Origin: a bacterium
GTDB taxonomy: Bacteria; Patescibacteriota; Minisyncoccia; Phycocordibacterales; UBA6899
DNA length: 59,560 nt
Direction of reading: 5' to 3'
Assembly (NCBI GenBank): GCA_021851895.1
Contig: JAJZQJ010000009.1
Location: forward strand, 1-59,560
Part shown: piece after piece, positions 27,642 through 36,550 of the stretch
Numbering within the stretch: the first letter of the stretch is position 1
Layout of the letters: each line of letters starts with the position of its first letter
Notes under the pieces: model-generated
Told to the model about the DNA's origin: nothing
Databases searched by the model: none
What the model saw: only the letters and a program-made list of their open reading frames with translations
Position numbers and translations under genes: made by a program

Positions 27642-29300
27642 ATGACAAGTGAACAGTTAGCACGTGAATTACAGACTTTGATCAAGGGTGATGTCGTCTA
27701 TGACGACAAGACGCTTGATCGTATGAGTCACGACATGAGTATCTTCGAAATGAGGCCACTTATCGTTGTTTATCCTAAAGATGCCGTTGATGTATCGATC
27801 ATCGTGAGATTTGTGAAGATGAAGAAGGCGGCCGGTGAGGATATCTCTATCACCCCTCGGGCTGCTGGAAGCGATATGTCTGGTGGTGTACTTACGACGA
27901 GCGTATCTATCGTATACACGAAGTATATGAATCAGCTCAAGGAGGTTGGTGATGACTATGCGGTCGTCGAGCCCGGCATGTTCTATCGAGATTTCGATGT
28001 CGAGACAAAGAAGCATGATGGGCTTATCCTTCCAAGTTTTCCTGCTTCGCGTGAGATCTGTGCGCTTGGCGGCATGATCAGCAATAATTCTGGAGGTGAG
28101 CTTAATCTCATGTATGGAAAGACGGAGCGTTATGTGCAAGGTCTCTCCGTGACACTCTCCGATGGTTCCACGGCGGAATTCAAGAAGCTCTCGTTGCGTG
28201 AGCTTGAGGACAAAAAGAATGGAAGCACGCTCGAGGCACAGATCTATCGCGACATGCATCGTCTTATCGTCGATCATCGTGATGAGATAAGAGACGCTGC
28301 TCCTTCGGTGACGAAGAATTCAGCGGGCTATGCATTGTGGGATGTTCTTGATGAACAGGCAGGTACATTCGATCTTTCTCGATTGCTCGTCGGCGCGCAG
28401 GGGACACTCGCACTCATCAATGAGGCAAGAGTTGGTCTCGTCAGACCAAAGAAACATCGTGCGATGATGGTCGCATTTCTCAATGATCTCAAGGATGTGC
28501 CCGAGGTGATGCATCGGATACTTCCACTTGGCCCAGAATCATGCGAGTCGTATGATGAGAATACGCTTAAGTTGGCATTACGCTTCTTCCCGCAGCTCTT
28601 CTCTCAGCTCGGAGTGATGAATATGATAAGGCTTGGCGTGTCGTTCGTTCCTGAGCTTATGATGTTCATACGTGGAGGAGCTCCTGATCTCATCATCATG
28701 GTGGAGTTCGCAGAGGATTCCGATGAAGAGGCACTCAAGAAGGCACGTGCTGCAGTGTGGGAGTTGCGTGATATGCATGCGACAACTGAGGTGGTGCATA
28801 CCGCTCTCGGAGCGAAGAAGTTCTGGACGATACGTCGCGAGAGCTTCAGCTTACTACGCAAGAATCCTAAGGGTCTTAAGGCGGCACCATTCATCGATGA
28901 CTTCGTTGTGCACGTCGACGATCTACCCGAATTCCTTCCCGAGCTCAGCGCATTGCTTGCACCTTATCATCTCACGTTCACTATTGCAGGGCACGTTGGT
29001 GATGGAAACTTCCATATCATTCCGTTGATGGATCTTACTGATCCTAAGGCACACGATATCATCCTCGAGCTCTCGATGAAGGTGTATGCGCTCGTGAATA
29101 AATACCATGGCTCAATAACCGGCGAGCATAATGATGGTATCATTCGCACACCTTACCTCCCGATGATGTTCAATAAGACCATGCTCGAGTTGTTCGCACA
29201 GACGAAGAAGATCTTCGATCCGCAAAACATCTTGAACCCTGGAAAGAAGGTTGGAGGATCTGTTGATGACATCAAGCGCTACATGATCGTTCATAAATAA
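27642..29300 (+). CDS. FAD-binding oxidase (GlcD/D-lactate dehydrogenase-like)
   Basis: ITPRAAGSDMSGGVLTTSVSI, FPASREICALGGMISNNSGGELNLMYG, HVGDGNFHIIPLMD. Confidence 0.9.
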   Translation: MTSEQLARELQTLIKGDVVYDDKTLDRMSHDMSIFEMRPLIVVYPKDAVDVSIIVRFVKMKKAAGEDISITPRAAGSDMSGGVLTTSVSIVYTKYMNQLKEVGDDYAVVEPGMFYRDFDVETKKHDGLILPSFPASREICALGGMISNNSGGELNLMYGKTERYVQGLSVTLSDGSTAEFKKLSLRELEDKKNGSTLEAQIYRDMHRLIVDHRDEIRDAAPSVTKNSAGYALWDVLDEQAGTFDLSRLLVGAQGTLALINEARVGLVRPKKHRAMMVAFLNDLKDVPEVMHRILPLGPESCESYDENTLKLALRFFPQLFSQLGVMNMIRLGVSFVPELMMFIRGGAPDLIIMVEFAEDSDEEALKKARAAVWELRDMHATTEVVHTALGAKKFWTIRRESFSLLRKNPKGLKAAPFIDDFVVHVDDLPEFLPELSALLAPYHLTFTIAGHVGDGNFHIIPLMDLTDPKAHDIILELSMKVYALVNKYHGSITGEHNDGIIRTPYLPMMFNKTMLELFAQTKKIFDPQNILNPGKKVGGSVDDIKRYMIVHK

Positions 29301-29301
29301 A

Positions 29302-29335
29302 AACAAAAACCGCTTCAGCGGTTTTTGTTTTATTT
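29302..29335. terminator. Intrinsic terminator
   Basis: aaaaacaaaaaccgcttcagcggtttttgttttatt. Confidence 0.85.
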
Positions 29336-29375
29336 TGTTTGGGATATAAGCTTTAGATTTGGGATGCGATTATTC

Positions 29376-29501
29376 CTAACTTCAGAATTTAAATGAAATT
29401 TGCCCCGCTGGAGACATGTGAACTCTAGCGAGCCGTATGGGTTATACGGTGAGCGAGTCACATGTTGAAGCGAGGCAAAGTTCGTTAAATTCGGAAGTTA
29501 G
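29376..29501. repeat. Large palindromic element (~126 bp) with inner hairpin
   Basis: ctaacttcagaatttaaatgaaatttgcc...ggcaaagttcgttaaattcggaagttag outer arms; inner ccgtatgggttatacgg. Confidence 0.85.
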
Positions 29502-31810
29502 ATCTCACAGACACCTGAGGAGCATGCCAATTCCTTTGCCCCCTGTGTCTCATCGACACGCTCATAGGATACGATCTTTGAGAAGTCGATATGCTCCCAT
29601 TTCTTTAGAAGTTCCTCATACTGCGCCTTCGAGATCTCCTCATATGGAGCGAGCTGGTAGACGTGATTTTCACGAGGAAGGAATGCAAGTCCTCCGATGA
29701 TCTCCCAGTTTTCGTAAACCCATGTTGCTACCTTGAGCCATTCGTCTTCACCGATAGAAACGGTGACTGATGGATTGTGCTCGGTGTAGTGCTGCTTTAC
29801 GATCTTCCAGTGGTCAAGCTGGTCGATTGCGCTAATGTCGTTCTTGAATGTAGAGCCGCCAGGAGCCTTTACTGGGAAGTCGATGACGTAGGTCGCTGCA
29901 TTCTCCGCGTTCTGTCCGACTTCAGGTGAGTAAGGAACTCCTTGGTCGCGAAGCATGCGGAAGAGGCTGTCTGTTGCAGAGATGCGAATGCGGCGAATGT
30001 AGTAAGGTGCATGGCGTGGGTGCATTCCAGATGATGCATCGACGAGCTGTGACACCGTACCTGATGGCTTCACACAAGTGACTGCGGTCGATGCGTTGAT
30101 GCCAAGGCGCTTTGCATAGATCTTGTTGGTCTCGATCGCTGCATCACGGAGCTCGGAGAGAAGCTCAGCGTCATGCATTGGATCTGGATTATCCCATTGG
30201 CCCGTCAGCGAAACGCCGAGCAGGCGCTCTTCCTCACAGTTCTTCTTCCACTCCTTTGAGAGGTAGCGGAAGTTCGTGAGTGAAGACTGGTAGGTTCCCA
30301 GCATTGCTGCGAGGCGCACCTTGCGGAGCAATGATTCCTTGGTGTCTTCAGCACGTACGACGACTTCTGAGAGGTTGCAGAATTGCTTTGAGCGGAGAAT
30401 GATCTCACCACAAGGATTTGTACCCGCGGTATCGATGTAGCCACTGAAGTTCTTCGCGCGACGTGCGGGGAGTTGCTTCATGAGTGAGCCGCGATTGAAG
30501 ATACCGCGCTCACCCGATCCTGACTTCATGAGCGCTGTCCACTCGTCAACGAACTCTGTGATCGTCGGCTTCTGTGTATATGTCGCAGAGTTGTTTGCGA
30601 TCATGCGCTGCGGTTCGTTCAGGTAGAACTGTCCACTCTTTGCGTTACGCATATCATGGTCTTCAAGCTCCGAGAGGGAGATGAGTGCGCTTCTGCGGAC
30701 TCCACCAGAGACGACGACTTCACCGATCTTGCAGATGATGTCGTGAACATCGATGTTCGTGAGTCGCTTACCTTGGCGGCGGAAGATCTTTTCGCGAGCG
30801 AAATTGATGAGTGAACGCAATGGCTCTGGGCCAGAGGACTTGCCACCCATGGTCATGAGGCGAGCACCAGCGGGACGAAGTTGCGAGTAGTCGAAATCGA
30901 TATCTTCACCTTCGTACCAAGTCTTGAGACCTATCGCGAGTGCATCTGCCCATCCCTCCTTCGAATCGCCGACGACATGTGTTTTTGCTTTCTTGCCTGT
31001 TTGTTTCTTGATCTGTGGGAGTTGTTGTACCGTGTTGCTCTCAACAGAGAATCCGACTCCGGTGCCACACATCGAGAGGTACATGATCTCTGCGAAATCT
31101 TGAAGTTTTGTTGGAGCGATGAAGGAGCAGTTATATCCCGTGACATTCGTCTTGCGTGCTGCAGGTCCTGCGCTCCACATGAGTCGCATCGATGGCATGA
31201 TCTCGTGCGCAAGGATCGCTTCACGAAGCTCTGCATATTCCTTGTCCTTGAACTTGCCATCGATATTCTCTTTCATGAAAGCAATATAGCGATCGACGGT
31301 TTCGATCCACGTTTCGCGGCGGCCTTCCTCCTCTATCCAGCGTGAGTATGAACGATAGTAGACGAACTCTGCGAGTGCATTGCGGAAGTATTTCTTGCTT
31401 TCGACTGCGAGCTCTCGGACGCGTGATGGGACGATACCTGTCGTCTCGCGGATCTTCTTGTGCTCCTCACGGTAGAGGATGTATGCCTTCGCTGTGCGTG
31501 CGTAACCACAGAGTATGAGCTCTGTCTCCACCGCATCCTGAATATCTTCGACATCGATAACGTATCCCTTCTTGCGTGTCTTCTGGATTTTCGTGAGTGA
31601 AGTGACGATGCGGTTTGCAACTTTTTGTGCGTCGGCCACGGTGCCTTCGCCTACTGCGGTCATTGCGCGCTCGATCGCGCTGATGATACGAGTCTTATCG
31701 AACGGGACGGTGGCATTATCGCGCTTGCGAATCATGTCGAGCCCGGCCTTCTTCGATGAAGTTTTTGCTGGTGTGTTCTTCATGGTGTGTAAAAGGCTTG
31801 CCTTGGTCAT
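29498..31810 (-). CDS. nrdJ: Adenosylcobalamin-dependent (class II) ribonucleoside-triphosphate reductase
   Basis: N-terminal ATP-cone-like region, NCSFIAP, GTNPCGEIILRSKQFCNLSEVVV, C-terminal CSSGVC. Confidence 0.92.
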   Translation of the reverse strand: MTKASLLHTMKNTPAKTSSKKAGLDMIRKRDNATVPFDKTRIISAIERAMTAVGEGTVADAQKVANRIVTSLTKIQKTRKKGYVIDVEDIQDAVETELILCGYARTAKAYILYREEHKKIRETTGIVPSRVRELAVESKKYFRNALAEFVYYRSYSRWIEEEGRRETWIETVDRYIAFMKENIDGKFKDKEYAELREAILAHEIMPSMRLMWSAGPAARKTNVTGYNCSFIAPTKLQDFAEIMYLSMCGTGVGFSVESNTVQQLPQIKKQTGKKAKTHVVGDSKEGWADALAIGLKTWYEGEDIDFDYSQLRPAGARLMTMGGKSSGPEPLRSLINFAREKIFRRQGKRLTNIDVHDIICKIGEVVVSGGVRRSALISLSELEDHDMRNAKSGQFYLNEPQRMIANNSATYTQKPTITEFVDEWTALMKSGSGERGIFNRGSLMKQLPARRAKNFSGYIDTAGTNPCGEIILRSKQFCNLSEVVVRAEDTKESLLRKVRLAAMLGTYQSSLTNFRYLSKEWKKNCEEERLLGVSLTGQWDNPDPMHDAELLSELRDAAIETNKIYAKRLGINASTAVTCVKPSGTVSQLVDASSGMHPRHAPYYIRRIRISATDSLFRMLRDQGVPYSPEVGQNAENAATYVIDFPVKAPGGSTFKNDISAIDQLDHWKIVKQHYTEHNPSVTVSIGEDEWLKVATWVYENWEIIGGLAFLPRENHVYQLAPYEEISKAQYEELLKKWEHIDFSKIVSYERVDETQGAKELACSSGVCEI

Positions 31811-32041
31811 CGGCAGGCCTGCTATTAAAAATGCAGGAATGTCTCTCCTTGCGGCGCAAGTTTTGCCGTAAGGAGAAACATCAGTGCCTCCCCATTGTAC
31901 ACCAGGGACCCTATTCGATATGTGGACAGTAATATGGCCTTATATATAGATAAAATCGATAAATTAGGTCATAGAATATTACGGTTCGCAAGGGGCTCTC
32001 AAATAGTGAAAAACCACCTCATTCGATCGAGGTGGTTGTTT

Positions 32042-32752
32042 TCATTTTTGCACGCTCCTGAGTGTCGAAGCGAGTGTCATCGCTGCAATTGCAGCGGTCT
32101 CTGCACGAAGTACGAATGTAGGAAGCTGAATAAGTTTTCCTCGTGATTGCAGGGCATCGATCTCGTGCTCGGCCCATCCTCCTTCCGGTCCGATGAAGAG
32201 GGCGAGCTCATCCCGGGTAAATATCTGAGGATCGAAATTCGTTCCGGTTGGATCGAAGCCGATGATCGCAGTATTGCTTGGAAGTTCGTCGAGCGCATGT
32301 TCGAAGTCTGTTGGTATATGTACTTTCGGTATATCTGTACGACCGCATTGCTCTGAAGCTTCGATGAGGATACGCTCGGCGCGTTCTTTGTTCAAGCCTT
32401 TTTTCTCACTGCGCTCACTGATGATAGGGATGATCTCTGTTGCACCGAGCTCCGTCGCTTTTTGCAGTATGAGATCGAAGTTGTCTTTTTTTACGAGTGC
32501 AGCACAGAGGATGAGTGGTCGCTGAGCGCGCGCTCCATGAGCGGTGCTGCGTACACGAAGTGTTGCTGATTTTCGATCGATCGTTTCAAGTGCACAGATA
32601 TATTCTTCGTTTGATGTATTGAAGAGTATAACTTCATCTCCTTCGTGCATTCGAAAGACGTTCTTCCACTGATGGATGAGGTCGATGCTGTTGATCGTGA
32701 TGTTTGCTCCCGATGGGTGTACATCTCCGATATAGAAACGGTGAAGTCGCAT
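32042..32752 (-). CDS. rsmE: 16S rRNA (uracil1498-N3)-methyltransferase
   Basis: KATELGATEIIPIISERSE, LFIGPEGGWAEHEIDAL, LRAETAAIAAMTLAS. Confidence 0.93.
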   Translation of the reverse strand: MRLHRFYIGDVHPSGANITINSIDLIHQWKNVFRMHEGDEVILFNTSNEEYICALETIDRKSATLRVRSTAHGARAQRPLILCAALVKKDNFDLILQKATELGATEIIPIISERSEKKGLNKERAERILIEASEQCGRTDIPKVHIPTDFEHALDELPSNTAIIGFDPTGTNFDPQIFTRDELALFIGPEGGWAEHEIDALQSRGKLIQLPTFVLRAETAAIAAMTLASTLRSVQK

Positions 32753-32757
32753 AGTTA

Positions 32758-32795
32758 GTGAGAAGTAAGAAGTAAGAAGTAAGAAGTGAGGAGTA
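32758..32795. repeat. Heptameric tandem repeat (AAGTAAG)n
   Basis: gagaagtaagaagtaagaagtaagaagtgagg. Confidence 0.85.
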
Positions 32796-32867
32796 AAAAG
32801 GAAGGGGGAGCAGGCAAGATGTATTCGGATCTGACCTCCTTGCTCCTCGCTAGCCCCCCGCACTCTA

Positions 32868-33281
32868 CTAGAGCTCTTTGCGAATAGCGATCGCTGTAGA
32901 TGCGATCTCCTCGGCGGTGAGTTTCTTTCCTTGCCAATGTTCATGTCCATCTCCGTCGAAACGAGGCATGACGTGTACGTGTGCATGGAATATGACTTGG
33001 CCTGCAGCAGATCCATTATTAATACCGATGTTTATACCGTCTGCGCTGACTGCGCGTTGGATGACCGGTGCAAGCATGCGCACGGTTTCCATGACCGCGG
33101 CAAGATCATCCTTGCGGATGGTCATGATATTTTCCGCGTGATGTTTCGGAATGACCAAAGTGTGACCTTTGTTTATTGGGTTGATGTCGAGGAATGCAAA
33201 AGTATGGTCGTCCTCGTAGACTTTTTCTGAGGGAATGGTGCCTGATGCGATCTTACAAAAAAGACAATCTTCTGGTGACAT
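32868..33281 (-). CDS. HIT family protein
   Basis: CLFCKIASGTIPSEKVYEDDHTFAFLDINPINKGHTLVIPKHH ... HAHVHVMPRF. Confidence 0.94.
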   Translation of the reverse strand: MSPEDCLFCKIASGTIPSEKVYEDDHTFAFLDINPINKGHTLVIPKHHAENIMTIRKDDLAAVMETVRMLAPVIQRAVSADGINIGINNGSAAGQVIFHAHVHVMPRFDGDGHEHWQGKKLTAEEIASTAIAIRKEL

Positions 33282-33320
33282 AATTGGAGTTTTTATGGTT
33301 ATGTTACAATTATAGTCCAT

Positions 33321-33986
33321 ATGATCTTGAAAACAAATCTCCATCTTCATACAAATGACGACCCCGAAGACGGTCTCCAATATTCCTTCATACAAGCACT
33401 TGATGAGGCGAAACGTCTCGGTTTTGGCTGCCTCGCGCTTACCTGTCATAATAAATTCATCGATGATCCGACGTATGCAGCAGCCGCGAAAGAGCGAGGC
33501 ATACTTTTCATTCCGGGGATAGAATTATCCATCAACCGACAGCATGTCGTCATATTGAATGCAGACAAGAGTGTTGAGAAGGTGGGGAGCTTGCAGCAAC
33601 TCGCGCGCTATAAGGCGGAGCACCCTGAGATCTTCATTCTCGCACCGCATCCATACTTCAAGACCGCCTTTTGTCTCGGTGAGGAGCTCGAGAAGCACCA
33701 AGAGCTCTTTGATGCGATAGAGCGCTCATGGTTCTATACAAAAAGAATCGACATGAACGTGAAGGCTGAGGCATTCGCGAAGTCTACGAATAAACCATAT
33801 GTCGCGACATCGGATCTCCATGACCTACGTTTCATGGATGTGAGTTATGCGAATATCGAAGTAGAAGAGCAGAGCATCCACGCTGTGTTCGCAGCCCTTC
33901 GCGCACAGAAATTCAGCAATGTCTCATCTCCGAGGAAGTTATTTCGTGAGCTTATTCCGTATTTCTTTTACCGCATACTTCTCTAA
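33321..33986 (+). CDS. PHP domain metal-dependent phosphoesterase-like protein
   Basis: NLHLHTNDDPEDG, LTCHNKF, FIPGIELSIN, LAPHPYFK, ATSDLHDL. Confidence 0.82.
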   Translation: MILKTNLHLHTNDDPEDGLQYSFIQALDEAKRLGFGCLALTCHNKFIDDPTYAAAAKERGILFIPGIELSINRQHVVILNADKSVEKVGSLQQLARYKAEHPEIFILAPHPYFKTAFCLGEELEKHQELFDAIERSWFYTKRIDMNVKAEAFAKSTNKPYVATSDLHDLRFMDVSYANIEVEEQSIHAVFAALRAQKFSNVSSPRKLFRELIPYFFYRILL

Positions 33987-34045
33987 AGAGTCGAAGTGTG
34001 TTCTGGCCTCCTTTGGGAGGTTTTGTTTATGCTAAGATATGCGAC

Positions 34046-35701
34046 ATGCATCCCCTGACTGACCAACTCCTCCGCAATCGAGGAATCATCGACCCTGAAG
34101 AACAACAGCGTTTTCTCGTGCCTGATTATGGTCGTGATGTGCGTGATCCTTTCGGCATACTTGGCATGGACAAGGCAGTAAGTCGTATTCTTGATGCCAT
34201 GCGCGGGGGTGAGGAGATCGTCATATTTGGGGATTACGATTGTGATGGAATTCCTGGATCAGTTATCTTGCACGATCTGTTTACGAAGATAGGCTATGCG
34301 AATTTTCGTAATTATATTCCTCATCGCCATAATGAGGGATACGGACTTTCCGTGGCTGCGATCGAGCGCTTCATTGAAGAGGGTGTTGGTTTGGTGATTA
34401 CGGTTGACTGCGGTATCACCGATGTTGCCGCAATTACGAAGGCCAAAGAGGCTGGCCTCGATGTCATCATTACCGATCACCATCTCCCTGGCCCTGTACT
34501 GCCACCTGCATTCGCTGTCCTCAACTCAAAGCAAGAAGGGGATACCTATCATGACAATATGCTCTGTGGCGCGGGTGTCGCATTCAAGCTCGCTCAAGGC
34601 ATCCTTGCGCGCGGTGGGTTTGATGATATACCGACGGGGTGGGAAAAGTGGTTGCTCGATATGGCTGGCGTTGCGACGATCGCAGACATGGTGCCGCTCA
34701 CAAAAGAAAATCGTGCATTGGCATATTTCGGTCTCAAGGTATTGCGTCGCTCAGGGAGACCAGGCTTGCGTGCTTTACTCTCGACAGCAAAAGTCGATCA
34801 GCGATTTATTACCGAAGAGGACGTCGGCTTTACGATCGCTCCAAGGATCAATGCGGCATCGCGCATGGCAGAGCCTATTGCAGCATTTCATATGCTCGCA
34901 ACCGAAGATGAAGCAAAGGCCATAGATCACGCACGCGCACTTGAGAAATTGAATGATTCTCGAAAGCTCGCGACGAAAGCAATGGCAAAAGAGGCGCATG
35001 CGCAGATAGGAGAGCGGAAGAAACTCCCCGAAGTACTTGTTGTTGGTAAACAGGGATGGGCCGTCGGTGTCGCAGGCATTGTGGCTGCGCAGCTCGTAGA
35101 GCATTATCAGCGCCCCGTCTTTGTCTGGTGTGGAGATGGTGACTCTATAAAAGGATCTTGTCGGTCGGATGGTACGATAAGTGTCGTTGAGTTGATGCAT
35201 GCAGTTACTGATGAGGTCTTTGTTGCACGTGGCGGACATGCAAATGCTGGTGGTTTCTCGGTAAACCCCGCACATATCGACGAGCTCGAAGATGCACTGA
35301 ACCGAGCGTATAAGACGATCGAAAAGCATATACTCCCAGAGAATCTTTATGAGCTTGATGGGCAGCTGCAACTTTCCGAAGTGTCTCGTGATACATTTGC
35401 CGCAATTGCTGCACTCGCGCCATTTGGAGAAGGAAACCCTCGCCCCATCTTTGCTTTTCGTGGAGTGCGCGTCGCTGATGTGCAGATGTTTGGAAAGACG
35501 AAGGAGCACTTGAAGGTTACACTTATCGACGAATCGGGAAGTATGAGTGAGGCGATCGCTTGGTATAAACATCAGAAGAGTTACCCACATGTCTCAATAG
35601 AGAAGGGTATGAACATTACGATGATCGCACATATCGAAGAGTCCCGCTTCCTCGGGAAAGTACAATTACGATTGCGTATCGTCGATGTGTTACCAGCATA
35701 A
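34046..35701 (+). CDS. recJ: Single-stranded-DNA-specific exonuclease RecJ
   Basis: VIFGDYDCDGIPGSVIL, VITVDCGITD, VIITDHHLPGPVLP, ARGGHANAGGFSV. Confidence 0.95.
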   Translation: MHPLTDQLLRNRGIIDPEEQQRFLVPDYGRDVRDPFGILGMDKAVSRILDAMRGGEEIVIFGDYDCDGIPGSVILHDLFTKIGYANFRNYIPHRHNEGYGLSVAAIERFIEEGVGLVITVDCGITDVAAITKAKEAGLDVIITDHHLPGPVLPPAFAVLNSKQEGDTYHDNMLCGAGVAFKLAQGILARGGFDDIPTGWEKWLLDMAGVATIADMVPLTKENRALAYFGLKVLRRSGRPGLRALLSTAKVDQRFITEEDVGFTIAPRINAASRMAEPIAAFHMLATEDEAKAIDHARALEKLNDSRKLATKAMAKEAHAQIGERKKLPEVLVVGKQGWAVGVAGIVAAQLVEHYQRPVFVWCGDGDSIKGSCRSDGTISVVELMHAVTDEVFVARGGHANAGGFSVNPAHIDELEDALNRAYKTIEKHILPENLYELDGQLQLSEVSRDTFAAIAALAPFGEGNPRPIFAFRGVRVADVQMFGKTKEHLKVTLIDESGSMSEAIAWYKHQKSYPHVSIEKGMNITMIAHIEESRFLGKVQLRLRIVDVLPA

Positions 35702-35730
35702 AAAAGAGGCGCTTGCGCCTCTTTTTGCAT

Positions 35731-36462
35731 TTATAGTTTCACGCCCCAGCTTTTGAGTATTGCTTCCTCCTCAGCTTCAGTAAGCGCTTTTTTATATTTC
35801 ACTCCTGGTTTGCCTTTGACTCTCGCCTCGCACTCTGCCCATGTTTTGTGGCGCTTCACTTTTCCATCGACGAGTGACAGATAAGAATATGCTGGCCCCG
35901 AACGTTTCTTGATCGAGTCTTTCTTTTCCATTGCGGTTGGATCGATACCGACATTAAGGATGTCTATCGCATAGTCAGAGAGTTTCCCGTTGTAGAGTTC
36001 GGGGTCGTCTTTGCGTGCGAACGAGGTCGCGATCGTATCACAGCGTTCATTTCCAGACACTCCGACATGACCGGGGACATATTGGAAATGCACCGCCCCG
36101 TGTTTCTTGTGTGCATCAATGCGCGCATCGATCTCTTCAAAGAGCTCGCGATGTAAGACGGGTTGCTTCGTTGTCGTCTTCCATCCATTCTTTTTCCATC
36201 CGTGGAGCCATTTCGTCACTGCGTTGATGACATATTGAGAGTCTGTGCAGCAGAGTACATCGCCTCGTTCACCTTCAATACGGCGTAGTCCCATGAGGAG
36301 CGCCATGATCTCCATGCGGTTATTTGTTGTGTGTTCCTCGTAACCACCGAGCTCAGTGATCAGCTTCTTTGATAGGATGACGACGGTGCCCCATCCTCCG
36401 GGGCCTGGATTTCCGAGTGCAGCACCGTCAGAGAAAATGATGTGCGTATACTTTTCAAGCAT
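35731..36462 (-). CDS. rnhA: Ribonuclease HI with C-terminal viroplasmin/hybrid-binding-like domain
   Basis: FSDGAALGNPGPGGWG, NNRMEIMALLMGL, CTDSQYVINAV, GHVGVSGNERCD; C-terminal TWAECEARVKGKPGVKYKKA. Confidence 0.93.
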   Translation of the reverse strand: MLEKYTHIIFSDGAALGNPGPGGWGTVVILSKKLITELGGYEEHTTNNRMEIMALLMGLRRIEGERGDVLCCTDSQYVINAVTKWLHGWKKNGWKTTTKQPVLHRELFEEIDARIDAHKKHGAVHFQYVPGHVGVSGNERCDTIATSFARKDDPELYNGKLSDYAIDILNVGIDPTAMEKKDSIKKRSGPAYSYLSLVDGKVKRHKTWAECEARVKGKPGVKYKKALTEAEEEAILKSWGVKL

Positions 36463-36550
36463 TTCTAGAGTATACCATTGTGGACAAGCAGTGGGTAGTT
36501 TGGGGATACTATGTATCTTGCATGTTGGTAACTTATATTATACTTGTGAG

